From Bacteroidales bacterium (GTDB lineage Bacteria > Bacteroidota > Bacteroidia > Bacteroidales > P3), in assembly GCA_017645585.1 (NCBI GenBank), contig JAGCOF010000018.1, positions 1 through 64,000 of the forward strand: a DNA stretch of 64,000 nucleotides. The letters are read 5' to 3'. The notes under the pieces are model-generated. The model was not told the DNA's origin. It saw only the letters and a list, made by a program, of their open reading frames with translations, and did not search any database. Every line of letters starts with the position of its first letter. Within the stretch, counting starts at the first letter, position 1. Below, piece after piece: positions 17,121-25,357 of this stretch. The position numbers and the translations under genes were made by a program.

Positions 17121-18229
17121 CAAAACGAAAGATAATCAACGACCCGGTGTATGACGGCTTCCTGAGTGTCGATGACCCCGTGATACTGCAGGTTATCGAG
17201 CACCCCTGGTTCCAGCGGCAGCGGCGTATCAAGCAGCTGGGCTTGACCTACTTGGTGTACCCCGGCGCCATGCACACGCGCTTCAGCCACATGCTGGGTG
17301 CCCTCAACCTCATAGGAAGGGCTTTGGAGGTGTTGCGACAGAAGGGTGCGGAGATTACCGATGAGGAGTGCCGCGGAGCCAAGCTGGCCATCCTGCTGCA
17401 CGACATCGGCCACGGGCCTTTCTCGCATACCTCGGAGCGGGTGTTGGTGGATGTGCCGCACGAAGAGATTACGCTGCTGATGATGCAACGGATTAATGAG
17501 GAGATGGGTGGTGCACTTGACATAGCCATCGCCATTTTCTCCAATACCTATCATAAACACTTCCTGCATCAGCTGGTGAGCAGCCAGCTCGATATGGACC
17601 GCCTCGACTACCTGGGGCGCGACTCGTTCTTCACAGGCGTCAGCGAAGGCATTGTAGGCACCGACCGCATCATTTCGATGCTCAATGTGCATGATGACGA
17701 GCTTGTTGTGGACGAGAAGGGCATCTACAGCGTGGAGAAGTTCATCATCTCCAGGCGATTGATGTATTGGCAGGTGTATATGCACAAGACCGTCATTGCC
17801 GCCGACCAGCTGCTGCTCAGCATACTGCGGCGAGCAAAAGAGTTGAATCTTTCAACTTTCAACTTTCAACTTTCAACGTTCGACCTCGACCGCTTTGCCG
17901 AGGTCGACGACGACGACATCATGGTGGCCGTGAAGCATTGGCAACACTCGGGCGACGAGATACTCAGCACATTGTGCAAGAACCTCGTAAACCGCCGCCT
18001 GCCGGCGATACGCATCGCCAACGACCCCTTTGCAGATGTGCAGTCGTCGTACTTCGAGGGTACAGGAGAACTGCATAACCGCAGTTACGACTTTAACGAC
18101 CAGGAGATTAAGGTGCTCTACAAGGATGGCCGTTGCCTGCCCATCAGCGAAGCCAGCGACCAGCTCGACCGCCACTTCTTGGAGAAACAAGTAATAAAAT
18201 ATTATCACTTTTACCCGAAAGAATTCTAA
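17117..18229 (+). CDS. HD domain phosphohydrolase (dGTPase/SAMHD1-like)
   Basis: 370 residues. Metal ligands of the HD fold are visible: His58 (RFSHMLG), His95-Asp96 (LLHDIGHGPFSH) and a later Asp in SSQLDMDRLDYLGRDS, a signature of the SAMHD1-like branch widespread in Bacteroidota. Likely substrates are nucleotides (dNTPs); unproven. The start at 17117 overlaps the previous stop as ATGA; an upstream GTG would add 16 residues lacking family similarity. A heptamer array inserts LSTFNFQLSTF-like residues at about 245-256. Confidence 0.9.
   Translation: MTKRKIINDPVYDGFLSVDDPVILQVIEHPWFQRQRRIKQLGLTYLVYPGAMHTRFSHMLGALNLIGRALEVLRQKGAEITDEECRGAKLAILLHDIGHGPFSHTSERVLVDVPHEEITLLMMQRINEEMGGALDIAIAIFSNTYHKHFLHQLVSSQLDMDRLDYLGRDSFFTGVSEGIVGTDRIISMLNVHDDELVVDEKGIYSVEKFIISRRLMYWQVYMHKTVIAADQLLLSILRRAKELNLSTFNFQLSTFDLDRFAEVDDDDIMVAVKHWQHSGDEILSTLCKNLVNRRLPAIRIANDPFADVQSSYFEGTGELHNRSYDFNDQEIKVLYKDGRCLPISEASDQLDRHFLEKQVIKYYHFYPKEF
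17849..17876 (+). repeat. In-frame heptamer array in the HD gene
   Basis: Four exact copies of CTTTCAA in direct succession, flanked by the diverged units GTTGAAT and CGTTCGA. It encodes a Ser/Thr/Phe/Asn stretch between two helices. Confidence 0.9.
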
Positions 18230-18299
18230 TGATAAACCAACATGCACTATTTTAGCATCTTATACCATGTTACCATCCTCTTGTCTACTACCACCGTGG

Positions 18300-18354
18300 T
18301 AGAAGATGATAAGTCGTTGGTAAGTCGTTGGTAAGTCGTTGGTAGGAAGATGAT
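18300..18354. repeat. 11-bp-phased array (5 units)
   Basis: Three exact copies of AAGTCGTTGGT (18311-18343) flanked in phase by TAGAAGATGAT and AGGAAGATGAT. The 173-bp spacer between the HD gene and mpl also holds ACCACCGTGGT (18290-18300), a small palindrome next to the array. No clear promoter box is seen before mpl. Confidence 0.85.
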
Positions 18355-18402
18355 ATATAGTATACGTTGGTTGTACAGATAAAAAACCGAATTGGATCAG
18401 AT

Positions 18403-19803
18403 ATGAAAGTACACTTTATAGCCATAGGCGGAAGCGCCATGCATAACCTGGCCATCGCGCTGTGCCAGAAAGGGATTACCGTCACGGGGAGTGACGACGA
18501 GATATTCGACCCGGCGCGCGGCCGGCTGGAGAAATACGGGCTGCTTCCGGAGTCGTTTGGCTGGCACCCCGAGCGCATCACATCCGACCTCGACGCGGTG
18601 GTGCTCGGTATGCACGCCCGCGAGGACAACCCCGAGTTGCTGAAGGCGCAGGCGCTGGGCTTGAAGATATATAGCTATCCCGAGTACCTTTACGAGCAGT
18701 CGAAGGACAAGCTCCGTATCGTTATCGGCGGCTCGCACGGCAAGACGACCACCACTGCGATGATACTGCATGTGCTGGCGCACTGCGGCATCGAGGCCGA
18801 CTATATGGTGGGCGCGCAACTGAAAGGTTTCGAGGTGATGGTGCGCCTGAGCCACACCGCCAAGGTGATGGTCATCGAGGGCGACGAATACCTGACTTCG
18901 CCCATCGACCGCCGCCCCAAGTTCCACCTCTACAAGCCCAACGTGGCCATCATCACCGGCATCGAGTGGGACCACATCAACGTCTTCCCGACGTTCGACA
19001 TCTATCGCGAACAGTTCAGCAAGTTTATTGACCTCATTGAACCAAACGGTACGTTGGTGTACTGCGACGAGGACAAGGAGGTGCATCGCGTGGCGGTGGA
19101 GAACCAGCGCACCGACATACAGAAGCTGCCGTATATCTGCCCCGAGCATCGGGTGGAGAATGGCGTGACTTATTTGGCCAACAGAACCCCGTTGATGGTA
19201 TTTGGGCATCATAATTTGCTCAATTTGACGGCTGCGAGGTTAGCATGCCGCCAGGTGGGGGTGACGGATGAACAGTTCGATGAGGCCATCAGCACCTTCG
19301 AAGGGGCTTCGAAACGCCTCGAGCTCGTGAAGAAGAGCGACAGCTGCGCCGTATATAAGGACTTCGCCCATGCTCCCTCGAAACTGCGCGCCACCATCCA
19401 CGCCATGCGCGAGCAGTACCCCGCCCGCCGGCTGGTGGCTTGCATGGAGTTGCACACCTTCAGCTCGCTGACGCAGGAGTTTCTGCAGCAATACGCCCAC
19501 TCGATGGACGAGGCCGACGTGCGCTACGTCTACTTCAGCCAGCACGCCCTGCAGCTCAAGAAACTGCCCGACCTGCATCCCGAGGAGGTGAAGGCGGCCT
19601 TCGGCGGCAATGTGGAGGTGTTTACCGACAGCAAAAAAATGCTTGATTGTGTGATTGCGTTAATGCGTAAATGTGTCAGTGCTGACGCGCCAGCCACTGA
19701 CACAATAACGCAATCACACAATAACGCAATCAATCTCCTGATGATGTCCAGCGGCAACTTCGACGGCATCGACTTTGCGCAGCTGGCCGACGAGATTATT
19801 TAA
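18403..19803 (+). CDS. mpl: UDP-N-acetylmuramate:L-alanyl-gamma-D-glutamyl-meso-diaminopimelate ligase
   Basis: 466 residues. Mpl ligates recycled murein tripeptide to UDP-MurNAc in peptidoglycan recycling. The N-terminal motif is HFIAIGGSAMHNLA (MurC would read GIGG), the P-loop GGSHGKTTTT is at about 109-118, and the central ligase has AIITGIEWDHINVF; FEGASKRLE and CMELHTFSSLTQEFL belong to the C-terminal domain. The ATG at 18403 was chosen; an upstream TTG lies outside the conserved start. Residues about 415-444 are encoded by an octamer hairpin array (19645-19734). Confidence 0.93.
   Translation: MKVHFIAIGGSAMHNLAIALCQKGITVTGSDDEIFDPARGRLEKYGLLPESFGWHPERITSDLDAVVLGMHAREDNPELLKAQALGLKIYSYPEYLYEQSKDKLRIVIGGSHGKTTTTAMILHVLAHCGIEADYMVGAQLKGFEVMVRLSHTAKVMVIEGDEYLTSPIDRRPKFHLYKPNVAIITGIEWDHINVFPTFDIYREQFSKFIDLIEPNGTLVYCDEDKEVHRVAVENQRTDIQKLPYICPEHRVENGVTYLANRTPLMVFGHHNLLNLTAARLACRQVGVTDEQFDEAISTFEGASKRLELVKKSDSCAVYKDFAHAPSKLRATIHAMREQYPARRLVACMELHTFSSLTQEFLQQYAHSMDEADVRYVYFSQHALQLKKLPDLHPEEVKAAFGGNVEVFTDSKKMLDCVIALMRKCVSADAPATDTITQSHNNAINLLMMSSGNFDGIDFAQLADEII
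19645..19734 (+). repeat. In-frame octamer array forming a hairpin in mpl
   Basis: Left arm units GATTGTGT, GATTGCGT, TAATGCGT, AAATGTGT, CAGTGCTG; right arm units CACTGACA, CAATAACG, CAATCACA, CAATAACG, CAATCAAT. The arms are imperfect reverse complements (GATTGCGTTA/TAACGCAATC, GTGTCAGTG/CACTGACAC) around a GC-rich loop. Confidence 0.88.
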
Positions 19804-19806
19804 ACC

Positions 19807-19883
19807 TCAATCAGATTGTAAAAGATTTGAAAAGAATTTCGATTGCGTAGCTTTTCTTTTACAATCTTTTACAATCTGATTGA
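19807..19883. repeat. Long inverted repeat after mpl
   Basis: TCAATCAGATTGTAAAAGAT at 19807-19826 is matched by its reverse complement ending at 19883. The loop contains AAAAGAATTTCGATTGCG. It may end the mpl transcript, though there is no following T-run. Confidence 0.7.
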
Positions 19884-19905
19884 AACAACTAAATATGATA
19901 GAAAT

Positions 19906-20268
19906 ATGACGAATTTTGAGATAGGCGACAAAGTGAAGTTCCTCAACTCCGTGGGTGGGGGAATCGTAAAGAAGATACAGGGTGGACAGGTGTTCGTCGA
20001 GGACGAGACGGGCTTTGACATGCCGTTTGCGCCCAATGAGCTTATCCGCATGGCCGACCAGGGTAAGGTGGGGCAAGTCTTTAATGACGAGACCATCGGC
20101 CAGAGTGCCGAGCAGAAAGCCAAAGCAGAGCACCGCGAGCCCACGCAGCTGGAGCTGATAGAGGAGAACCGCCGTCTACGCAGCCAGAACGCCAACCTGC
20201 AGGACCAGATCAAGCAGCTCAAGAACCAGGTGCTGAGCCTGCAACGCACCATCGCCCGCATATCGTGA
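19906..20268 (+). CDS. Small coiled-coil protein with DUF2027-like N-terminus
   Basis: 120 residues. The first 50 (MTNFEIGDKVKFLNSVGGG ... EDETGFDMPFAPNELIRM) resemble the N-terminal domain of Bacteroidota DUF2027/Smr proteins. Those are usually about 340 residues and end in an Smr nuclease-like domain; here that part is absent and replaced by a predicted coiled coil (about 80-118, ELIEENRRLRSQNANLQDQI). An upstream ATT/ATG extension was rejected because it lies in the inverted repeat. Function unknown; it could be a stand-alone regulatory piece. Confidence 0.7.
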   Translation: MTNFEIGDKVKFLNSVGGGIVKKIQGGQVFVEDETGFDMPFAPNELIRMADQGKVGQVFNDETIGQSAEQKAKAEHREPTQLELIEENRRLRSQNANLQDQIKQLKNQVLSLQRTIARIS

Positions 20269-20337
20269 CAGCGATGGCACGGACGGGAAACATAGCCATG
20301 CAGGGATGCGGGAGGGGCGTCGGGGCCGGTAAATGTG

Positions 20338-20481
20338 CCGCGCTCATGAGCGCGACCACGAACGGCGCCAGAAAATGTACCCCGCTCACGAGCGCGGTCG
20401 ATTTTCAGAGAGAAAGTTCTCTCCGCTCACGAGCGCGGTTGATTTTCGCCCCGAAAGTTCCCTCCGCTCATGAGCGCGGTG
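20338..20481. repeat. Four palindromes spaced 41-42 bp apart
   Basis: The palindromic core CGCTCATGAGCG or CGCTCACGAGCG starts at 20341, 20383, 20424 and 20465, usually followed by CGGTYGATTTTC and preceded by GAAAGTTCYCTC. Centre-to-centre spacing of 42, 41 and 41 bp is close to four helical turns. The array fills most of the 267-bp spacer before the lipoprotein at 20536. Confidence 0.9.
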
Positions 20482-20535
20482 AAATTGCACAAATGAAACA
20501 ATGAATTGTACGACGACAACAAACAGATACATACG

Positions 20536-21018
20536 ATGAAGAAGATATTGATGATATGTGTGGTATTGGCAGCCATCGTTGCTATGATAGCATGCAAGAG
20601 CAGTAAGCCCACGGCTGTGTGCGGTTTGCCATTCACTATCGCCGATCTCGAAAATGTTCCTCGCGAAATAAAAATATCATGGGAAACCCTGCAGTATAGT
20701 TACAAAGATAGCATCTTTGTAGGGGGATTCGAATTAGGTGTTATCCCCATTGGTTTATCCATTGCTGCAGAAATGACAACAAATGATAGTATCTTATTAC
20801 ATGGTGAGGTATTTGATTCTAAGACAAAGGAACTGTTGCCCTATGTTTCCTTCTTTACTGTTACCCCAAAAGATAGCCTGTATACTATAAACAATGAAAA
20901 AGCAATTACTGACTTCGATGGCAGATTCTCTTTTAGGGTTTCTGTTGATGAGGCGAGAAATGTTATTGCTTATTCGATTGGTTTTTTCCCGCTTTTAATT
21001 GAGACGAAAGTTTATTAA
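20536..21018 (+). CDS. Hypothetical lipoprotein with carboxypeptidase-regulatory-like fold
   Basis: 160 residues. Lipobox IVAMIACKSS (Cys near 20). Residues about 90-150 (LLHGEVFDSKTKELLPYVSF ... DFDGRFSFRV) resemble the CarboxypepD_reg-like beta domain found at the N-terminus of SusC proteins. The A+T content is clearly higher than in ispG next to it, suggesting a different origin. It ends 10 nt before ispG. Confidence 0.7.
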   Translation: MKKILMICVVLAAIVAMIACKSSKPTAVCGLPFTIADLENVPREIKISWETLQYSYKDSIFVGGFELGVIPIGLSIAAEMTTNDSILLHGEVFDSKTKELLPYVSFFTVTPKDSLYTINNEKAITDFDGRFSFRVSVDEARNVIAYSIGFFPLLIETKVY

Positions 21019-21028
21019 GGATTATACT

Positions 21029-22159
21029 ATGAGCAGACAAATCAAGATAGGGAACCTGACGCTGGGCGGGGGAGCGCCTGTCCGGGTGCAGAGCATGACG
21101 AATACCGACACGATGGATACCCGCGCCACTGTGGAGCAGGCGCTCCGCATGGTGGAGGCAGGCTGCGAGCTGGTGCGCATCACGGCGCCCGACGTGAAGG
21201 CGGCGGAGAACCTCGGCCGCATCAAGGAGGAACTGCTGAAGCGCGGTTGCGAGGTGCCGCTGGTGGCCGACATCCACTTCAACCCCAAGGCCGCCGAAGT
21301 GGCCGCCACGCTGGTGGAGAAGGTGCGCGTCAACCCGGGCAACTACACCGACCGCAATACCGGCAAGCTGGAGTTCACCGAGCGGGAATACAACGACGAA
21401 CTGAAGCGGATAGGGGAGAGGATGGCCTCGCTCATCGACATCTGCAAGCGGCACCACACCGCCATGCGCATCGGCACCAACCACGGCTCGCTCTCCGAGC
21501 GCATCATGAGCCGCTACGGCAACAGCCCCGAGGGTATGGCGCAGTCGGCCATCGAATTCGCCCGCGTCTGCGAGGAGCAGGACTACCACGACCTCGTCTT
21601 CTCCATGAAGGCCAGCAACGTGAAGGTGATGGTCGATAGCACACGCCTCTTCGTAAGCAAGATGCACGCCATGGGCATGGACTATCCCATCCATCTGGGC
21701 GTAACTGAAGCTGGCGACGGCATGCAGGGCCGCCTCAAGAGCGCCGCCGGCATCGGTGCTCTGTTGCTCGACGGTATCGGCGACACCATCCGCGTCAGCC
21801 TCACCGAAGACCCCGAGAAGGAGATGCCCATCGCCTACGACATCCTGCAGGCCGTCGGCGCCCGCATCACGCAGCCGGAATACATCGCCTGCCCCTCCTG
21901 CGGCCGCACACAATACGATATACAGAAAGCCCTCCAGGAAATCAAGGCCAAGACAGTGCACTTGGTGGGCGTGAAGATAGGCGTCATGGGTTGCATCGTC
22001 AACGGCCCCGGCGAGATGGCCGACGCCGACTACGGCTACGTGGGGTCGGGTCACGGAAAGATCACTCTCTACAAAGGCAAAGAGGTGGTGAAACGCGACA
22101 TCGACCAGAAAGATGCCGTCGAGGAATTGGTTAAACTAATAGAAAACGATAGATTATGA
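21029..22159 (+). CDS. ispG: 4-hydroxy-3-methylbut-2-en-1-yl diphosphate synthase, short form
   Basis: 376 residues; penultimate enzyme of the MEP isoprenoid pathway, reducing MEcPP to HMBPP with a [4Fe-4S] cluster. TIM-barrel half: VRVQSMTNTDTMDT, LVADIHFNP, RIGTNHGSLSERIMSRYG, HLGVTEAGDG. Cluster ligands: Cys288 and Cys291 (CPSCGRT), Cys322 (GCIVNGPGEM). Bacteroidota, plant and chlamydial enzymes usually carry an extra central domain and reach about 600 residues; this one joins EKEMPIAYDILQ directly to the cluster domain. The start at 21029 gives the normal N-terminus. It overlaps the next gene by ATGA. Confidence 0.95.
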   Translation: MSRQIKIGNLTLGGGAPVRVQSMTNTDTMDTRATVEQALRMVEAGCELVRITAPDVKAAENLGRIKEELLKRGCEVPLVADIHFNPKAAEVAATLVEKVRVNPGNYTDRNTGKLEFTEREYNDELKRIGERMASLIDICKRHHTAMRIGTNHGSLSERIMSRYGNSPEGMAQSAIEFARVCEEQDYHDLVFSMKASNVKVMVDSTRLFVSKMHAMGMDYPIHLGVTEAGDGMQGRLKSAAGIGALLLDGIGDTIRVSLTEDPEKEMPIAYDILQAVGARITQPEYIACPSCGRTQYDIQKALQEIKAKTVHLVGVKIGVMGCIVNGPGEMADADYGYVGSGHGKITLYKGKEVVKRDIDQKDAVEELVKLIENDRL

Positions 22160-22953
22160 ATTGGAGTTACATTTTGTTCTTGCCGGCGTTTGTTTCGGCA
22201 GTGTGGGCGCTGGTTATCGTGATGAGGTATCGCCGCCCCACAAGGTCGCAGGTGATATTGAGTCTGATGCTTTTGATAGAATCTGTCGCTATGACAGTCT
22301 TCGGTATCTTTTTCCGAGGACAGGAAGAGCAGATTTTCATCTATACATTTACGTTTGAGGTGCTGGCAGTGGTTTGCGGTCCGATGTATTATCTTGGCAT
22401 CTGTTCGCATACCGAGGCCCGTGGCGCCACCCTCGAGCAGAGGCAGGTCTTTGGGCTTCCGCTGCTGTTTATCGTTGGCCTCACCGTTGCAGCGTTCTTG
22501 CTCGGTCCCCGTCGCTATGGGGAGATGTGTGTCGATTACCGGGAATATGGCCTCGTATGGGATCAAGAAGATCCTGCATGGACCAACATGCTTATATGGA
22601 AATACGGGGTTTTCCCGACGGTGCTCATAGCTTATTCATTTATACTTGTGGTTATTGCCACGGTGAAGATACGCCGCTTCCAAAAGCGTTACAATAGCTA
22701 TTATGCCAAGGATATGAACTTGCCGTATTTCAACATGCGTGACTACAATATTATCGTTTGGATTTTCATTCCGCTGGCCGGATTTATATACTATGCAGCC
22801 TACATGAGGCCGCCTTACTATAAATATTGGCTCATCGTTGGCGTGGTACTGCTGTCGGTGGTGCAGTTTATAACCGGCCGTTTGGCCTACGGCATGAAAT
22901 ACGATGCCCGTTATCTTGCTGAATTTATACGTACTAAAAACCTCGAATCATGA
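22156..22953 (+). CDS. 7TM membrane protein, HTH-less paralogue of the next gene
   Basis: 265 residues, about seven hydrophobic helices and then a short cytoplasmic tail (GRLAYGMKYDARYLAEFIRT). The helical pattern matches the N-terminal part of the 386-residue regulator that follows, but the AraC-type helix-turn-helix is missing. It overlaps ispG by 4 nt and the following gene by 4 nt, so translation is coupled. It might form a heteromeric membrane sensor with its neighbour; that is inference. Confidence 0.65.
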   Translation: MNWSYILFLPAFVSAVWALVIVMRYRRPTRSQVILSLMLLIESVAMTVFGIFFRGQEEQIFIYTFTFEVLAVVCGPMYYLGICSHTEARGATLEQRQVFGLPLLFIVGLTVAAFLLGPRRYGEMCVDYREYGLVWDQEDPAWTNMLIWKYGVFPTVLIAYSFILVVIATVKIRRFQKRYNSYYAKDMNLPYFNMRDYNIIVWIFIPLAGFIYYAAYMRPPYYKYWLIVGVVLLSVVQFITGRLAYGMKYDARYLAEFIRTKNLES

Positions 22954-24110
22954 CACCGATATCATTGATATATTTCGTTTTGGGCCTCTCGTCATTATAT
23001 TGGCCTATTGTGACGCTCTTTTTCAAGCGCCGTGTGCTTGGGGCACAGTGGCTCATTATGGCGGCATTGATGTCGATGTCGCTGGCCGTCATCATCTACA
23101 GTACATTCTTCAACTCATTCCTCAAAGGCGAATATCTGCTTGTTATCATTTTCATGATACTTTCCATGTTCACTCCGCCGCTCATTCAGGCAGCAGTTAC
23201 CAATTTGACCGACAGTGATGATGAACGTCCGATGCTGTCGCGAGTCAATCTGCTCGCCATACCGTCTGTGGTGGTGGTAATTCTCATGTTTGTATCGGTA
23301 GTCATCGGCGGCCCCGACATGTACCGCCTGTGGATACAGCGCGGTTCCGAGGGTATAGCCTATCATTTCTTTGCCAACAGTTGGCGCTATAACCTTATCG
23401 TCGCCGTGCACTTCTACCTTTATTGGTTTCTTATTGTTGCCGAGACGACCTTCGTCGGTGTCTACAGTATCATCCGCATCAACCGTTTCAGCCGTTTGCT
23501 GGACGAGTACTATACCATCAACCGCATCCACCGCGCCGACCTTCAGGGCACCTACCTCTTTGTGGCTCTAAACTGCTTCTTTGTGGTGTTCAGCTATATC
23601 ATGTATCCTTTCAACTCCCCGCGACCGGTTTTGGGTACAGCCATTGGAGCGGCCATGCAGGCTGTGGTGATGTTCATGATTGGTTACTATGCTTTCCGTA
23701 CCCCCATCGGTGCCGAGGTGCTTAATGAGAGAAAACAAAGGGTGACGTTGCTTCCGCGCAATGATCTGCAGCATTTGGGACAGCGCTTGGCCGACTATGT
23801 GGAGAAAGAAAAGGAATTCTTGAGCCCCGACTTGTCGGTGTTCATGTTGGCAGAGCATTTCAATGTGTCGCAGGACGATATAGTCGATGCCATTCACCAG
23901 TATCATGGTTCCAACTTCGCCGACTATATCGACTCGCTACGTGTCGAGTATGCGATGAGGCTTCTGGATGAGCACGAAAACCTCTACAACATCGATGAAC
24001 CCGAGGATATAGAGCGTCTGGCGCATCAATGCGGATACCTCAACAAGGCAAAGTTTGAAAGCTCTTTCCAGAAAGTAACGCAGTCTTCGCTGAAGAACTA
24101 CTGTCAGTAA
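22950..24110 (+). CDS. Membrane-anchored AraC-family regulator (7TM + HTH)
   Basis: 386 residues. Six or seven membrane helices occupy about 1-255, a linker follows, and the C-terminal 100 residues form an AraC-like DNA-binding domain (SPDLSVFMLAEHFNVSQDDI, LRVEYAMRLLDE, ERLAHQCGYLNKAKFESSFQ). Such 7TM-HTH proteins occur in Bacteroidota as putative signal-responsive membrane transcription factors. Its 3' end overlaps the 3' end of the convergent rarA by 7 bp. Confidence 0.8.
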   Translation: MTPISLIYFVLGLSSLYWPIVTLFFKRRVLGAQWLIMAALMSMSLAVIIYSTFFNSFLKGEYLLVIIFMILSMFTPPLIQAAVTNLTDSDDERPMLSRVNLLAIPSVVVVILMFVSVVIGGPDMYRLWIQRGSEGIAYHFFANSWRYNLIVAVHFYLYWFLIVAETTFVGVYSIIRINRFSRLLDEYYTINRIHRADLQGTYLFVALNCFFVVFSYIMYPFNSPRPVLGTAIGAAMQAVVMFMIGYYAFRTPIGAEVLNERKQRVTLLPRNDLQHLGQRLADYVEKEKEFLSPDLSVFMLAEHFNVSQDDIVDAIHQYHGSNFADYIDSLRVEYAMRLLDEHENLYNIDEPEDIERLAHQCGYLNKAKFESSFQKVTQSSLKNYCQ

Positions 24111-25357
24111 CCATACTTCTCGCCCCAACGTTCTTTGAGTGACCGACGTGTCTCCTGTTCGCGGGGTGTTGTGCCGGGCTCGTAGAACTTCGTGCCTTCC
24201 AGCCCTTGCGGCAGATACTCCTGTTCGGTGAAATTGCCCTCGAAGTCGTGGGCGTATTTGTAGCCCTTGTGGTAACCCATCTCCTTCATCAGCTTGGTGG
24301 GGGCATTGCGTATGTGCAGCGGCACCGGCAGGTCGCCCCATCGGCGCACCGCTGCCTGTGCGTTCTCCAGCGCCATATATGTGGCGTTGCTCTTCACTGA
24401 GCAGGCCAGGTAGCAGGCACACTGCGACAGGTTGATGCGGCACTCGGGGTAGCCTATTTTGCTCACAGCCTCGAAGGTGGCGTTGGCCAGCAGCAGCGCG
24501 TTGGGGTTGGCGTTGCCGATGTCTTCGCTGGCGAATATCAGCATGCGACGGGCGATGAACAGCGGGTCCTCGCCGCCCTCTATCATGCGGGCCAGCCAAT
24601 AGACAGCCCCGTTGGGGTCGCTGCCGCGCATGCTCTTGATGAAGGCCGAGATGATGTCGTAGTGCATCTCGCCACCTTTATCATAGAAGGCCAGGTTCTG
24701 CTGTATCACCTCCGTGGTGTTCTTGTTGTTCACCACCACCTCCGGTGTCGTCGCCTTGTTTACCACCAGCTCCAGCGCGTTGAGCAGTTTGCGGGCGTCG
24801 CCACCGCTGATACGCATCAGGGCGTCGCTTTCGCTGACGGTGACCTTGCGGCCGATGGAGGCATAGTAGTGCATCGCCGAGTCAATCAGTTGCTGCATGT
24901 CGGTCTCGTCAAACTCCTTGAGCACATACACCTGACAGCGCGAGAGTAGGGCAGAGATGACCTCAAACGAGGGGTTCTCGGTGGTGGCGCCTATCAGCGT
25001 GATAGTACCGCGCTCGACGGCTCCCAACAGCGAGTCCTGCTGGGCTTTGTTGAAGCGGTGTATCTCGTCAATGAACAGGATGCTGCCTTCTTCCTGCTGG
25101 GCCTGGTTGATTACCTCGCGCACCTCCTTCACGCCGCTGCTGATGGCGCTGAGCGTGTGGAAGGGGCGTTGGAGGGTGTTGCTGATAATCATGGCCAGCG
25201 TCGTCTTGCCGATGCCCGGAGGGCCCCAAAAAATCATCGACGGGATGCTGCCACTCTCTATCAACGTGCGAAGAACAGCACCCTGTCCCACAAGGTGCTG
25301 TTGTCCGATGTAATCATCGAGAGTCTTGGGCCTCAGTATTTCCGCTAATGGGGTCAT
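24104..25357 (-). CDS. rarA: Replication-associated recombination protein A (RarA/MgsA AAA ATPase)
   Basis: 417 residues. RarA acts at stalled replication forks. [20 protein letters not shown] is the family start; Walker [10 protein letters not shown], Walker [16 protein letters not shown], sensor 1 [11 protein letters not shown], and the C-terminal MgsA domain with [20 protein letters not shown] and [15 protein letters not shown]. The start at 25357 overlaps the queA stop as ATGA; a longer upstream extension in the same frame is queA antisense-frame coding and was discarded. Confidence 0.95.
   Translation of the reverse strand: MTPLAEILRPKTLDDYIGQQHLVGQGAVLRTLIESGSIPSMIFWGPPGIGKTTLAMIISNTLQRPFHTLSAISSGVKEVREVINQAQQEEGSILFIDEIHRFNKAQQDSLLGAVERGTITLIGATTENPSFEVISALLSRCQVYVLKEFDETDMQQLIDSAMHYYASIGRKVTVSESDALMRISGGDARKLLNALELVVNKATTPEVVVNNKNTTEVIQQNLAFYDKGGEMHYDIISAFIKSMRGSDPNGAVYWLARMIEGGEDPLFIARRMLIFASEDIGNANPNALLLANATFEAVSKIGYPECRINLSQCACYLACSVKSNATYMALENAQAAVRRWGDLPVPLHIRNAPTKLMKEMGYHKGYKYAHDFEGNFTEQEYLPQGLEGTKFYEPGTTPREQETRRSLKERWGEKYGY

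Noticed and set aside
20338..20481. CRISPR array
   Set aside because: Only four short palindromes, and the intervening sequence is itself repeated; no cas genes.
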